Position numbers and translations under genes: made by a program. This document shows, in pieces, positions 27,882-36,822 of a stretch of 64,000 nucleotides of DNA. The notes beneath the pieces are model-generated. The model saw only the letters and a list, made by a program, of their open reading frames with translations, was not told where the DNA came from and did no database searches. Position 1 is the stretch's first letter; the number at the start of each line of letters is the position of its first letter. The stretch is taken from positions 124,001 to 188,000 of the forward strand of contig JBBIKC010000001.1 of assembly GCA_037445635.1 (NCBI GenBank), read 5' to 3'. The stretch is from JBFMCC01 sp037445635 (GTDB taxonomy: Bacteria > Chloroflexota > Anaerolineae > Anaerolineales > Villigracilaceae).

Positions 27882-28367
27882 CTACGAGGCTGGCGTAATG
27901 CTCTTCGCGGTATACGTCCCACCCTTGACCAACTCGCGCTTCCCTTCCTTCTCCCCTTCGTAAATCTCGTAACGCAACTCGATCGGAAACACCTTCATCA
28001 GCATCGCCTGGGCGGGACAATACTTCTCGACCGAGAGTTCGATGGCGCGCACCACCGCGGCTTCGTCCACGCCGCGACCAGTGACGAGATACTCCACCAC
28101 AGCGCGGGTGAACACTTTGGGATGTTCGCTCGCGCGGTCTGCGCGCACCTTGACCTCGAAATCGGTTACCTCCACGCGCTTCTTCTGGAGGATCGAGATC
28201 ACGTCCATGGCGGTACAGCCCGCCAGGCTGAGCGCCATCAGTTCCATCGGGCGCAGGCCATCGTTGTCGCCGCCGACGCCCGGGTCCGTGCCGAGATTGA
28301 CCGAGAAGCCCGAGTCGGCCGTTCCAACAAAAGACAGGCGATTCTTCCAGTCTACTTTGACATCCAT
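27882..28367 (-). CDS. OsmC/Ohr-family protein
   Basis: A 161-residue OsmC-type protein. The two redox cysteines are in the family contexts SLAGCTAMDVISIL and SVEKYCPAQAML, so thiol-dependent reduction of organic hydroperoxides is possible. The N-terminal MDVKVDWKNRLSFVGTAD start at ATG 28367 fits the family; the frame continues upstream into the TlpA gene without a start signal. It is 7 bases downstream of the TlpA-like gene on the same strand. Confidence 0.9.
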   Translation of the reverse strand: MDVKVDWKNRLSFVGTADSGFSVNLGTDPGVGGDNDGLRPMELMALSLAGCTAMDVISILQKKRVEVTDFEVKVRADRASEHPKVFTRAVVEYLVTGRGVDEAAVVRAIELSVEKYCPAQAMLMKVFPIELRYEIYEGEKEGKRELVKGGTYTAKSITPAS

Positions 28368-28374
28368 GATTGAT

Positions 28375-28977
28375 TTATTCCTGTGCCAAGATGATCGGCG
28401 CAACGTACGTTTCCAGTGTCGCGTGATCGATCGCGCCCACCCATTGCAAACGGACGGCGCCCTCGCGGTCAATGACGAAAGAACTCGGCAGGTTCATTGT
28501 GCTGAAGGCGCGCTCGGAGGTGTACTGCGGGTCAAGCCAGACCGGGAAGGTGAGACCGTAATCCTCCACAAACGCGGCCACGTCGGGCGCGGGATCGCCG
28601 TCGTCAATGGCGATAATGACGAAGCCGCGCCCCGCGTATTGTTCGTAGAAACTTTGCAGGGTGGGCATCTCCTGACGGCAGGGCGGGCACCATGTGGCCC
28701 ACATGTTGACCAGCGCCACCTGCCCGCGATAATCGGCCAGCGAATGCGACTGTCCGCCCAGGTCGGTCAGGGTCAGTTCGGGGGCGGGATAATTCACTTG
28801 CGCGGGGACAACCGAAGCGTCCGGCCCGGAACCGCTCGAAAAATCCGATTCGGGCGCGGCACGGTTCATCGTCACGAAAGCCATGGCCGCAATGCCCATC
28901 GCGATCAGTCCCATACCAATGACCAGGAGGGCAATCAGCCGGCTAAATGAGGTTGGGCGTAATTTTCGTCTTGTCAT
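28375..28977 (-). CDS. TlpA-family thiol-disulfide oxidoreductase
   Basis: A 200-residue membrane-anchored thioredoxin-like protein: one N-terminal helix (about residues 12-36), a short linker, then the TlpA/ResA fold with active site WATWCPPCRQEMP, AIDDGDPAPDV and the cis-Pro segment LPSSFVIDREG. It would act on the outside of the membrane in disulfide reduction or cytochrome/metal-protein maturation. ATG 28977 is chosen over an ATG 6 codons upstream, since both precede the same anchor. Confidence 0.92.
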   Translation of the reverse strand: MTRRKLRPTSFSRLIALLVIGMGLIAMGIAAMAFVTMNRAAPESDFSSGSGPDASVVPAQVNYPAPELTLTDLGGQSHSLADYRGQVALVNMWATWCPPCRQEMPTLQSFYEQYAGRGFVIIAIDDGDPAPDVAAFVEDYGLTFPVWLDPQYTSERAFSTMNLPSSFVIDREGAVRLQWVGAIDHATLETYVAPIILAQE

Positions 28978-29013
28978 GTTCCTCGTTGCTCGCACGGAGC
29001 AGAATGAGTTTTA

Positions 29014-29235
29014 TCAGGTACAACCGCCGCCCCCGCCGGCAGTGAAACCGCACAACGGACAGGCGAGGTCGAGTGTGCCGTTGTAATTCAACCGGCCTTC
29101 GCCGCATTGCGGGCAAACATCGCCGCAGCGAAGCGGAGGGGTCGTCAACTGGGCGGGCGGCTCGGCCTGAAGTAACAATCGCTCCAGCGCCGACAGGTTT
29201 CTTTCGGGCTCGGCAGTCACAGAAGTTGGACGCAC
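29014..29235 (-). CDS. Small zinc-ribbon protein
   Basis: A 73-residue protein with C-P-Q-C and C-P-L-C pairs 18 residues apart (CPQCGEGRLNYNGTLDLACP), the pattern of a zinc ribbon, and a Gly-rich end GGGGGCT with a further Cys. The start is GTG at 29235. It precedes the TlpA-like and OsmC genes on the same strand and may form an operon with them. Function unknown. Confidence 0.6.
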   Translation of the reverse strand: MRPTSVTAEPERNLSALERLLLQAEPPAQLTTPPLRCGDVCPQCGEGRLNYNGTLDLACPLCGFTAGGGGGCT

Positions 29236-29377
29236 TTCACGAAGAATTTATTACAAATCTGCGCGAAATTGTACCGTACAACCCAACGAAGGATGACACA
29301 ATATCCGATGATGAATGTCTATACTTTCATGACAATCGCCACTACTAAACCGGGCCGTCTTTGAATACCATGAAAGC

Positions 29378-29836
29378 ATGTTCGAGGTACTGCGTCGCAT
29401 CCCGCTGTTGGAAAACCTGGAAGAGGGCAACCTGCGCGCGCTGGCGCCCCTCTTCGAACCGTTCCACGCCGCGGACGGCACGGTGATCTTCGAGCAGGGC
29501 GGCCACACCACGCATTTGCACATCCTCATCGCGGGCAACGTCGAATTGCGTTATAAACCCTACGACGGTCCGCCGATGACGCTCTCGCGGCTCGCGCCGG
29601 GCGCGGTCTTCGGCTGGTCGGCGGCCATCGGCAACCCAGCCTATACCTCCAGCGCTCTCGCAAGCGGAGACTGCGACACGGTTCGCATCCGCGCTTCTGA
29701 CCTGCATCGGCTCTACGAACGCGAACCCCGCCTCGCTGTCGCGCTCCTGGATCGTCTGGCCGGCGGCGTGGCGCCGCGCTGGAAGAACGCCAGCCAGCAG
29801 GTGCGCGAACTGCTTGGACAAAAAATCGCCCGCTGA
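29378..29836 (+). CDS. Cyclic-nucleotide-binding-domain protein without DNA-binding domain
   Basis: A 152-residue protein made of a single cNMP-binding (Crp/cupin-like) domain: LRRIPLLENLEEGNLRALAP at the start, GTVIFEQGGHTTHLHILIAG, LAPGAVFGWSAAIG at the phosphate-binding cassette, and a C-terminal helix. The arginine that contacts cyclic phosphate in Crp is not evident in the cassette. There is no helix-turn-helix after the domain, so it is probably a regulatory module acting through protein contacts. Confidence 0.85.
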   Translation: MFEVLRRIPLLENLEEGNLRALAPLFEPFHAADGTVIFEQGGHTTHLHILIAGNVELRYKPYDGPPMTLSRLAPGAVFGWSAAIGNPAYTSSALASGDCDTVRIRASDLHRLYEREPRLAVALLDRLAGGVAPRWKNASQQVRELLGQKIAR

Positions 29837-29867
29837 ATTATCCCGTTTCAAGCGAGGGCAGGTATGC

Positions 29868-29900
29868 AAAGGCCTCTGCGGTGAGGGCGCAGGGGCCTTT
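29868..29900 (+). terminator. Intrinsic terminator after the cNMP-binding gene
   Basis: AAAGGCC/GGCCTTT plus an inner CTGCG/CGCAG form a 12-bp stem with one mismatch, 31 bases after the stop codon. The remainder of 29837-29983 shows no gene. Confidence 0.65.
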
Positions 29901-29983
29901 CGCTTATGTACGATCGCGCCGAGCAGAGAGACGGCCACCCCCGATGCGCGGCGATATGCGCCGCTTCATTCGACGCGAGGACC

Positions 29984-30604
29984 TCACGAGCGGGTCTGGA
30001 AGAATCGGAAGATGAGATATCCACCCATCGCGATCAGGATCGCCGCCCAGAGATAATTGACAAATTCGAGATAAGGCGTGGTTGCCAATACACCCATCGC
30101 GCCCAGCGCGGCGGCCGGGTAATACGCCCAGCGGTGACCAGCCAGCAGCGCCACCAGCAGAAACGTCGCGGCCAGGCCGAGGAAGAAGACTCCGCCGGTG
30201 CCGAAACTGCCAAACGGCTCGGGCACGAGCGTCACGCCGGCGAGTGTGGTCATCACGCCGGCCGGGATGATGGCCCACCAGCGTTCGGCGCGGGCCGAGA
30301 GATATACCAGCCAGAACGCCAGGCCGATGGAACCCAGGAACAGCGCGCCGCCGATATCCGTGCCGGGCAACAGGCTGTCAGCCAGGATGGTTGCGCCCAG
30401 ACCCAGCAGGATACAGCCGGGGATCGCGCCCCACCACGAACCGGTCGCGAAGACATACAGGAACGCCGCGCCGGCGATCAGGAAGATGCCCCCGAAGAAC
30501 AGGTCGCTCACGTTTTCGAGCAGACCCATGGTCTGCAACAGCATCAGCACGCCGCCAACGATCAACAGCGCGCCGACGATGATACGCGGGTCAATTCTTC
30601 TCAT
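29984..30604 (-). CDS. Polytopic membrane protein of a LiaF-like operon
   Basis: A 206-residue protein with about eight hydrophobic segments, Gly-rich and without catalytic motifs; the N terminus MRRIDPRIIVGALLIVGGVL resembles the membrane part of LiaF/DUF5668-type proteins. Start at ATG 30604, with GGAG at good spacing; the frame extends upstream without signal. It is the third gene of a unit with the two genes to its right (31474 and 32003). Confidence 0.7.
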   Translation of the reverse strand: MRRIDPRIIVGALLIVGGVLMLLQTMGLLENVSDLFFGGIFLIAGAAFLYVFATGSWWGAIPGCILLGLGATILADSLLPGTDIGGALFLGSIGLAFWLVYLSARAERWWAIIPAGVMTTLAGVTLVPEPFGSFGTGGVFFLGLAATFLLVALLAGHRWAYYPAAALGAMGVLATTPYLEFVNYLWAAILIAMGGYLIFRFFQTRS

Positions 30605-30685
30605 TGCATTCTCCTTGATTTCGCCCACCTGAAAGACATCAGGACGATGTAAGCGGAGCGAAACATTATGATGGATGAAGGATGC

Positions 30686-31474
30686 CTACCGCACAGTGAT
30701 CTGCGCGGCTCCGGCGTCAATATCTATATCCACCGCATTGGCGGCGGTCTCGTAATCCGGAGACTGGTACACGTTCCCCGCGCGCGGGAAGCGGGGATCC
30801 ACGCGCACATCCGAGACGCCCGAGTCCACGCGGATGCGGGCCGCGACGCCCTCGGGCACGATCACGGTCAGGGAGGCCGCGCCCAGATCGAAGTCCGCGT
30901 GGAGGCGGCCGCGCGCCGGCAGGGTCACTTTGGTGTTGCTCGCGCCGGTCTCGAGTTTGAAGTCCGTCAATTGCAGACCGCTCAAGTCAACATCGGATTC
31001 GTCCGCGCCAGTCTCCATGGACAGTTTCGTCGGGACGTCCGTGTTGAACTGGACATCCCAATCGTAGCGGACGCCCGGCCCGAAGGGAATCCAAAATTCG
31101 GAGGCGGTCCGCATCTCGACCTCGAGGCGGTCGCCCGTTTTCCGCGCCGACTGCCGCAACCCGCCGCCAAACGTGCCGCGCGCCAGTTCGCCGCCCAGCG
31201 ACGCGCCGCGTACCTGTAACCGTCCCGCGCCGTGACTAAGACGCACGCGCGCTTCCCTGGCGCCCTGCAGGTCAATCGCGGCCTGCCCGGTCTGTGCCGC
31301 GCCGCGCAGGAACACGCCGAGGATGATCCACGCGCCGGCCACCAGCAGAATGGCCGGCCAGAACAGTTCGGTGGCGCGCACGCCTCCGAACAGGCGGACG
31401 TTTGCGGCATCGAGGAACATCATGCCGCCCAGCAACAGGAGCACGACGCCCCAGAACAAATTGCCGTGTCGCAT
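30686..31474 (-). CDS. LiaF-like membrane protein with C-terminal beta-helical (toast-rack) domain
   Basis: A 262-residue protein with an N-terminal pair of helices (about 5-20 and 35-58; NLFWGVVLLLLGGMMFLDAA) and an extracytoplasmic region of regular short strands (LSMETGADESDVDLSGLQLT, LETGASNTKVTLPARG, IRVDSGVSDVRVDPRFP), the pattern of the LiaF C-terminal/DUF4097-like toast-rack fold. LiaF proteins restrain envelope-stress two-component systems in Firmicutes; no LiaRS pair is visible here. ATG 31474 is one base after the upstream gene's stop. Confidence 0.75.
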   Translation of the reverse strand: MRHGNLFWGVVLLLLGGMMFLDAANVRLFGGVRATELFWPAILLVAGAWIILGVFLRGAAQTGQAAIDLQGAREARVRLSHGAGRLQVRGASLGGELARGTFGGGLRQSARKTGDRLEVEMRTASEFWIPFGPGVRYDWDVQFNTDVPTKLSMETGADESDVDLSGLQLTDFKLETGASNTKVTLPARGRLHADFDLGAASLTVIVPEGVAARIRVDSGVSDVRVDPRFPRAGNVYQSPDYETAANAVDIDIDAGAAQITVR

Positions 31475-31475
31475 G

Positions 31476-32003
31476 TTATTGACTCTTTCGGAACGTAGCA
31501 AACAAGCCGCGCCCGATCACCCACAGACCGAGCAGGATGATGAGGATGGCCGGGCCGTAACTGTTATCCAGCAGTTTCCAGCCGCCGAAGAAGGCCGAGA
31601 AGAGCAGGAACAGCACCGCGCTGACCACCATTGTGTTCAGCCCGCGGCGGATGTTGTGACGGGTGTTGTCTCCCAGCAGTCCCGCAAAGATCGAACCGAC
31701 GCCCACGAAGCCGGGCACGAGCAGCCAGAAATACCAGGCATCCCAGTTGCCGGTTGTATCGAAGTAGTAGAGCAGGCCGCCGATGCCCGCTACGATGGCG
31801 GCCGGCACAGCCATGCCCGGCGAGCCGAGGATCAGGCCGATGAGCAGGATCAATCCGCCCACGCCGATGATAGTGACAGGCCAGTAACTGAAGCGTTCCG
31901 CGAATTCCGCCAGGCCGGGCACCGTCTGGCGGGCGATGAACCACGCGCCGATCAGCACGAGCAGGATGCCGAGTCCAAGTTGGGAACGATTAGGTTGGGA
32001 CAT
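31476..32003 (-). CDS. Polytopic membrane protein (LiaI/LiaF-TM-like)
   Basis: A 175-residue protein with four or five hydrophobic helices: LGLGILLVLIGAWFIARQTV, WPVTIIGVGGLILLIGLILG, GMAVPAAIVAGIGGLLYYFD, WYFWLLVPGFVGVGSIFAGL and a C-terminal pair. It is the first gene of the three-gene minus-strand unit and is divergent from hypE. No enzymatic motif. Role in envelope sensing is inferred only from the LiaF-like neighbour. Confidence 0.7.
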   Translation of the reverse strand: MSQPNRSQLGLGILLVLIGAWFIARQTVPGLAEFAERFSYWPVTIIGVGGLILLIGLILGSPGMAVPAAIVAGIGGLLYYFDTTGNWDAWYFWLLVPGFVGVGSIFAGLLGDNTRHNIRRGLNTMVVSAVLFLLFSAFFGGWKLLDNSYGPAILIILLGLWVIGRGLFATFRKSQ

Positions 32004-32138
32004 TGCACTCTCCTTGAAAACAAAATACGGGAGGCCGTGAATCGCCTCGCTAAACTATTTTACGACATTTATCGTGGAAAGTTTCATCCAGTATCATGCA
32101 TTACAATTGAAGCATTCGACCTGACGGAAGGTGAATCC

Positions 32139-33194
32139 ATGACCCAGCCCAACTTCGACGGATGGACCTGTCCCCTGCCCCTGCAAAACTACCCCACTAT
32201 CGTGATGGGACATGGAAGCGGCGGAAAGATGATGAACGACCTCATTCGCCATCTGTTCGCGCTTGAATTCCAGAACGACCTGCTCGGTCAAATGGGCGAT
32301 TCTACCGCGCTCGACCTGCCTGCCGGACGAATTGCCTTCACCACCGATTCCTTCGTGGTCAGTCCGCTGTTCTTCCCCGGCGGCGACATCGGCGAACTGG
32401 CCGTCAACGGCACAGTCAACGATCTTGCCATGCGCGGCGCGACACCGCTTTATCTTTCCGCGGGCTTCATCCTCGAGGAGGGACTGCCCATGGAAACCCT
32501 CGGCCGCGTGGCCGCTTCGATGGCAAAAGCCTGCAAGGCCGCCAACGTGGAAATCGCCGCGGGAGACACAAAGGTCGTTAATAAAGGCCACGGCGACGGG
32601 ATCTACGTCAACACGACCGGGATCGGGTTGATCCCCGACGGTGTGGACATCGCGCCGCAGAACGCGCGCCCGGGCGACGCCATCCTCGTCAGCGGGACGC
32701 TGGGCGATCATGGGATTGCCATCATGTCGGTCCGCGAGGGACTTCAATTTGATTCCGCCATCGAGAGCGACACCGCCCCCCTGAACGGTCTCGTTGACGC
32801 CATGCTCACAGTGACGAAGGAAATCCATTGCCTGCGCGACGCCACGCGCGGCGGCCTCTCCGTTGTGTTGAACGAACTGGCAGACGCTTCCAAGGTCGGC
32901 ATCGAATTTGAGGAGACGAGAGTACCTATCCGCCCGGAGGTGGCCTCTGCCTGCGAAATGCTCGGCCTCGATCCGTTTTACATTGCCAACGAGGGAAAAC
33001 TAGTTGCCATTGTCCCGGAGAAATTGGCTGAAAACATATTACTGGCTATGCGCAGTCACAAGTTCGGCAGAGACGCCACAGTCATCGGCCGCGTGGTGGA
33101 GGAACATCCCGGCTTAGTCGTGGCAAGGACCTCCATCGGCGGCTCGCGTGTAGTGGATCTGCCCGCCGGCGAGTTGCTGCCGCGAATTTGCTGA
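32139..33194 (+). CDS. hypE: Hydrogenase maturation protein HypE
   Basis: A 351-residue HypE. With HypF it converts carbamoyl to the thiocyanate that becomes the CN ligands of [NiFe]-hydrogenase. Diagnostic features are VMGHGSGGKMMNDLIRHLF at the N terminus, AGDTKVVNKGHGDGIYV, TRGGLSVVLNELA, and the C-terminal LPRIC whose last Cys carries the carbamoyl group. The PurM/SelD-like fold could be confused with selenophosphate synthetase, but the PRIC end identifies HypE. ATG 32139 has GGAAGGTG upstream. No other hyp or hydrogenase genes are in the window, so it is separated from its partners. Confidence 0.95.
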   Translation: MTQPNFDGWTCPLPLQNYPTIVMGHGSGGKMMNDLIRHLFALEFQNDLLGQMGDSTALDLPAGRIAFTTDSFVVSPLFFPGGDIGELAVNGTVNDLAMRGATPLYLSAGFILEEGLPMETLGRVAASMAKACKAANVEIAAGDTKVVNKGHGDGIYVNTTGIGLIPDGVDIAPQNARPGDAILVSGTLGDHGIAIMSVREGLQFDSAIESDTAPLNGLVDAMLTVTKEIHCLRDATRGGLSVVLNELADASKVGIEFEETRVPIRPEVASACEMLGLDPFYIANEGKLVAIVPEKLAENILLAMRSHKFGRDATVIGRVVEEHPGLVVARTSIGGSRVVDLPAGELLPRIC

Positions 33195-33233
33195 CGAACA
33201 ATGGGTCAACCCCGCCCGCCATCGTAGTCCTCT

Positions 33234-35624
33234 ATGAATACTACCTTCACCCCTCGCCCCTCTCAGCAACAAATCCTCCGCTACACCGGCGGGCGGCTCG
33301 GCATTGCCGCCGTCCCCGGCGCGGGCAAGACGCACATCCTCTCCGCGCTGGCGGCGAAAATCATCCGCGAGGGCTGGCTCGCCGACGATCAGGAAGTGCT
33401 CATCGTCACCCTCGTCAACTCGGCGGTGGACAATTTCGAAGCGCGCATCAAACGCTTCTTCGACAACCCTCTGCAAGCCCTCTACAAATACCGCGTCCGC
33501 ACCCTGCACGGGCTGACGCACGACATCGTCCGCGAGAAGCCCGCGCGCGTCGGTCTCGAAGAACGCTTCAGCATCATAGACGAGCGCGAAGCGGGCTTCA
33601 TCCGCCGCGAAGCGGTCAATGCCTGGCTGGCGAATCACAACCTCGACGAACACCTCGACCCCGCCCTCGACAATTCCAAACGGGATTGGGTCAAGCGCGA
33701 GCAACTTCCCGATTTACTGGACTCCCTCGCCCTGGCCTTTATCCGCTCCGCCAAAGACCGCCTCCTGACTCCCGAAAGCCTGCGTGCCAACCTAGACGCC
33801 TTTCCCTCCCCGCTGCCTCTCGCCGAACTCGGCTGCAGCATCTACGCCGATTACCAGCGCGCCCTCGCCTACCGCGGCGCCGTGGACTTTGACGATCTCA
33901 TCCGCTTAGCGTTGACCCTCCTCGAAAGCGACGAAGAATTTTTGGAGCGCTTGCGTTATCGCTATCCGTTTATTTTGGAAGATGAAGCGCAGGATTCGAG
34001 TCTGACACAGGAGAGGATATTGAATTTGTTATCTGGTGGGACCCCACCCCCCTCGTCCCTTCGGGACACTCCCCCCATCACGCCCCAGCGTGATGGGGGG
34101 AGCAGGAGGGGGGTCGGTAACTGGATTCGCGTCGGCGACCCCAACCAGGCCATCTTCGAAACCTTCACCACTGCCTCACCTGAACTCTTACGCGCCTTCA
34201 TTCAAAACAACCCAAGCATTGACATGCCCGAGTCGGGGCGGTCACAGCCGTCCATCATCGCGCTGGCAAACCACCTCATTGACTGGGTGATGACCTCCCA
34301 TCCCATCCCCGAAGCGCGGATGGCGCTCTCGCTCCCGCACATCGTCCCCGTCCCCCCAGGCGACCCGCAGCAGAACCCGCCCGATAATCCCGCAGCGATT
34401 CGATTTATCTCCACCAAATTCACACCCGAGCAGGAACTGGAAGCGGTGGTCAAATCTGTGAAGAACTATCTCGATTCGGTTGCCGACCTGCCCGACGAAG
34501 AAAAACCCACCCTTGCCATCCTCGTCCCGCGCAACCAGCGCGGCGTGGAAGTGGTCAACGAATTGCGCAAGCGCGGCATCGAACCCATCGAGTTGATCTC
34601 GTCCACTTCCGAAACGCGCGCCGCGGCGGGAGCGTTGAGTCATTTGCTGTCATACCTCGCCGATCCTGCCTCGGCGCGGAAACTGGCAAAAGCGTATGAG
34701 GTGTGGAGAAGGGACTGGCGTGAAGATACGGAGAAGATGGCTCTTGTGAGCGATGCAGGGAGGATATTGAGGAAGATTAGCAAAGTGGAAGATTATGTCA
34801 GCCCTCACCCCGCCCTCGAGCGAGGAGAGATGGAAATTGCGGCAGCGAATCCCCCTCTCCCTGTGGGAGAAGCGCTAGGGGCGAGAGAAGAAGCGGCAGC
34901 GAATCCCCCTCTCGCTGTGGGAGAGGGGCCAGGGGTGAGGGAAGAATTGGAAGCGTTCCGAGTCAACCTCCAGCGCTGGCTGAACGCGGTGACGCTTCCC
35001 ATTGATCAACTGATCCTGACTCTCGCGCAGGATGTCTTCACCGAAGCGCATGACCTGGCGCTGGCGCACAAATTGGCGTTGGTGCTGCGGCAGGCGGCAG
35101 ACGATCATCCCGATTGGCGCCTGCCGGAGTTGACGGCGGAACTGGCGGTGATCGCGAAGAACGAACGGCGCTTCATCGGCTTCTCGGACGACGACTCGGG
35201 CTTCGACCCCGAACACCATCGCGGGCGCGTGGTGGTGACGACGATGCACAAAGCGAAGGGGCTGGAATGGGACCGTGTGTATCTGATGTCGGTCAATAAT
35301 TATGACTTCCCCTCGAACATGCCTAACGACCGCTTTATTTCGGAGCGTTGGTTCGTGCGGGGCGGGTTGAATCTCGAAGCGGAGGCGCTGGCGCAGTTGA
35401 CGGCGCTTGAATCGTCGAGCGAATATGACTGGTACGAGGAAGGCGCGGCGACGCTGCGCTCGCGGCTGGATTACGTCAAGGAACGCCTGCGCCTGTTCTA
35501 CGTGGGCATCACGCGCGCCAAGCGTGAACTGATCGTCACCTGGAACACGGGCAGGCAGGGCGATGCGACGCCAAGTTTGCCGTTAAGTGAGTTGATGGGG
35601 TGGTGGGAGGGGAACAATGTCTAG
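33234..35624 (+). CDS. UvrD/Rep-like superfamily 1 helicase with repeat-encoded insertions
   Basis: A 796-residue SF1 helicase. Motif I (AVPGAGKTH), Ia region (TLVNSAVDNFEARI), motif II (ILEDEAQDSS), motif III (RVGDPNQAIFETF), motif V (TTMHKAKGLEWDRVYL) and motif VI (LFYVGITRAKREL) are all in order. Two stretches do not belong to the family: about 25 Pro/Arg/Gly-rich residues after ERILNLLSGG (34040-34115), and about 50 residues after VEDYVS (34801-34947) made partly of two 18-residue tandem repeats. Both are encoded by palindromic repeat DNA kept in frame. It unwinds DNA in repair or replication restart. Confidence 0.92.
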   Translation: MNTTFTPRPSQQQILRYTGGRLGIAAVPGAGKTHILSALAAKIIREGWLADDQEVLIVTLVNSAVDNFEARIKRFFDNPLQALYKYRVRTLHGLTHDIVREKPARVGLEERFSIIDEREAGFIRREAVNAWLANHNLDEHLDPALDNSKRDWVKREQLPDLLDSLALAFIRSAKDRLLTPESLRANLDAFPSPLPLAELGCSIYADYQRALAYRGAVDFDDLIRLALTLLESDEEFLERLRYRYPFILEDEAQDSSLTQERILNLLSGGTPPPSSLRDTPPITPQRDGGSRRGVGNWIRVGDPNQAIFETFTTASPELLRAFIQNNPSIDMPESGRSQPSIIALANHLIDWVMTSHPIPEARMALSLPHIVPVPPGDPQQNPPDNPAAIRFISTKFTPEQELEAVVKSVKNYLDSVADLPDEEKPTLAILVPRNQRGVEVVNELRKRGIEPIELISSTSETRAAAGALSHLLSYLADPASARKLAKAYEVWRRDWREDTEKMALVSDAGRILRKISKVEDYVSPHPALERGEMEIAAANPPLPVGEALGAREEAAANPPLAVGEGPGVREELEAFRVNLQRWLNAVTLPIDQLILTLAQDVFTEAHDLALAHKLALVLRQAADDHPDWRLPELTAELAVIAKNERRFIGFSDDDSGFDPEHHRGRVVVTTMHKAKGLEWDRVYLMSVNNYDFPSNMPNDRFISERWFVRGGLNLEAEALAQLTALESSSEYDWYEEGAATLRSRLDYVKERLRLFYVGITRAKRELIVTWNTGRQGDATPSLPLSELMGWWEGNNV
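34040..34115. repeat. Palindromic repeat inside the helicase gene (copy A)
   Basis: Nested inverted repeats: an outer GACCCC...CCCCCCTC/GAGGGGGGTC pair, a TCCCTTCGGGA mini-hairpin, and a perfect CCCCCCATCACGC/GCGTGATGGGGGG stem (34071-34100). It is translated in frame between helicase motifs II and III. Confidence 0.8.
34839..34946. repeat. Two tandem 54-bp copies inside the helicase gene (copy B)
   Basis: Copies at 34839-34892 and 34893-34946 each start GCGGCAGCGAATCCCCCTCT and contain a CCCTCTCCCTGTGGGAGA-type palindrome. They encode two 18-residue repeats that begin AAANPPL and end REE. Flanking bases (CTCACCCCGCCCTCGAGCGAGG) continue the repeat style. Confidence 0.85.
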
Positions 35625-35667
35625 AACCGAAGAACGAGAGAAACGTTCAGAACAACCAAGAGAATCC

Positions 35668-36732
35668 ATGCACCGTTTAACTTTATTGGTTTTGACGATC
35701 TCCCTGTGTGCCTGTGGCCGGACGACGCCATCGCCCGCGCCGACCGCGACTCCTTCCCTGCCGCTTCCCGCGACCACCACGCCTGTCCCCGTTACCGAGA
35801 CTGCCCTCCCCACCCCAACCTTCACCGCGACTCCTGTTCCGCATCCAATGTCCATCGAGGCTTTGCGGGCTGGTTCTTACCCCGGCAGTGACATCGTCAT
35901 CGTGGAGGAACTCGAGCGCGGCGCGAACTATCGCCGTTATTACGCCTATTATCTTTCCGAAGGATTGAAAATCTACGCATTGCTAACCGTTCCCGACGGC
36001 GAGATACCTGTCGGCGGCTGGCCCGCCATCGTGTTCAATCACGGCTACATCCCGCCTGACGTATATCGCACCACGGAACGCTACATCGCCTACGTGGACG
36101 AACTCGCCCGTGCCGGCTACGTCGTCTTCCGCATTGACTATCGCGGGCACGACGCCTCCGAAGGCGAACCGACCGGCGCCTACAGCAACCCGGGCTACCT
36201 CATTGACGTGATGAACGCGGTCGCGTCCATTAAAAGATTCCCGCAGGTCAATCCCGAAAGAATCGGCATGTGGGGACATTCCATGGGCGGCTACCTCACC
36301 CTGCGCGCCATGGTCATTTCAAAGGACATCAAAGCGGGCGTGATCTGGGCAGGTGTGGTCGCGTCGTATCCAGACCTGCTCTACAACTGGCGGCGGCCCT
36401 CCGCGGTGACATCCTCCCCCAGTTCTACCGGCCGCGGCTGGCGCGGCTCATGGATCGAGTTATACGGTACGCCGGAGGATAATCCAGAATTTTGGGCCTC
36501 AGTCTCTGCCAACACGTACGTGGCCGATCTCTCAGGCCCCCTGCAACTGCACCACGGGACGAACGATGAGGACGTGCCGCTGGCCTTCTCCATCCATCTT
36601 GCGGAGGAGGTCCGCGCCGCGGGCTTGCGCGCCGACCTGTTCGAGTATGAGGGAGATAACCACAACATCTCGAAGTACTTCTCGCTTGCGATGGGGAGAA
36701 CCATTGAGTTTTTCGATTCGGTTTTGAAGTAA
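35668..36732 (+). CDS. Lipoprotein alpha/beta hydrolase (prolyl-oligopeptidase-like)
   Basis: A 354-residue exported hydrolase: lipoprotein signal (LLVLTISLCAC), Thr/Pro-rich linker to about residue 60, then an alpha/beta-hydrolase fold with FNHGYIPPDVYR at the oxyanion region, the nucleophile elbow GHSMGG, the acid in HHGTNDEDVPL and the histidine in EGDNHNISKYF. This matches the S9/dienelactone-hydrolase-like group. An esterase or peptidase acting at the cell surface is likely. The start at ATG 35668 puts the signal at the N terminus; the frame begins earlier at 35617 overlapping the helicase gene. Confidence 0.85.
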   Translation: MHRLTLLVLTISLCACGRTTPSPAPTATPSLPLPATTTPVPVTETALPTPTFTATPVPHPMSIEALRAGSYPGSDIVIVEELERGANYRRYYAYYLSEGLKIYALLTVPDGEIPVGGWPAIVFNHGYIPPDVYRTTERYIAYVDELARAGYVVFRIDYRGHDASEGEPTGAYSNPGYLIDVMNAVASIKRFPQVNPERIGMWGHSMGGYLTLRAMVISKDIKAGVIWAGVVASYPDLLYNWRRPSAVTSSPSSTGRGWRGSWIELYGTPEDNPEFWASVSANTYVADLSGPLQLHHGTNDEDVPLAFSIHLAEEVRAAGLRADLFEYEGDNHNISKYFSLAMGRTIEFFDSVLK

Positions 36733-36750
36733 CAGCAAGCCGCGGTCTCG

Positions 36751-36785
36751 CCCGCCGAGAAGACCTTCGGTCAAACCTCGGCGGG
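36751..36785. terminator. Convergent hairpin
   Basis: CCCGCCGAG and CTCGGCGGG form a perfect 9-bp stem with an inner GACC/GGTC pair between two convergent genes. There is no strong T tract. Confidence 0.45.
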
Positions 36786-36822
36786 GACAGAAATCCCGCG
36801 CCGAGCAAGGTGTTCATTTTTC

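Noticed and set aside
32139..33194. Selenophosphate synthetase (selD) as partner of selB
   Set aside because: The fold is similar, but the C-terminal PRIC and the GHGSGGKM start identify HypE.
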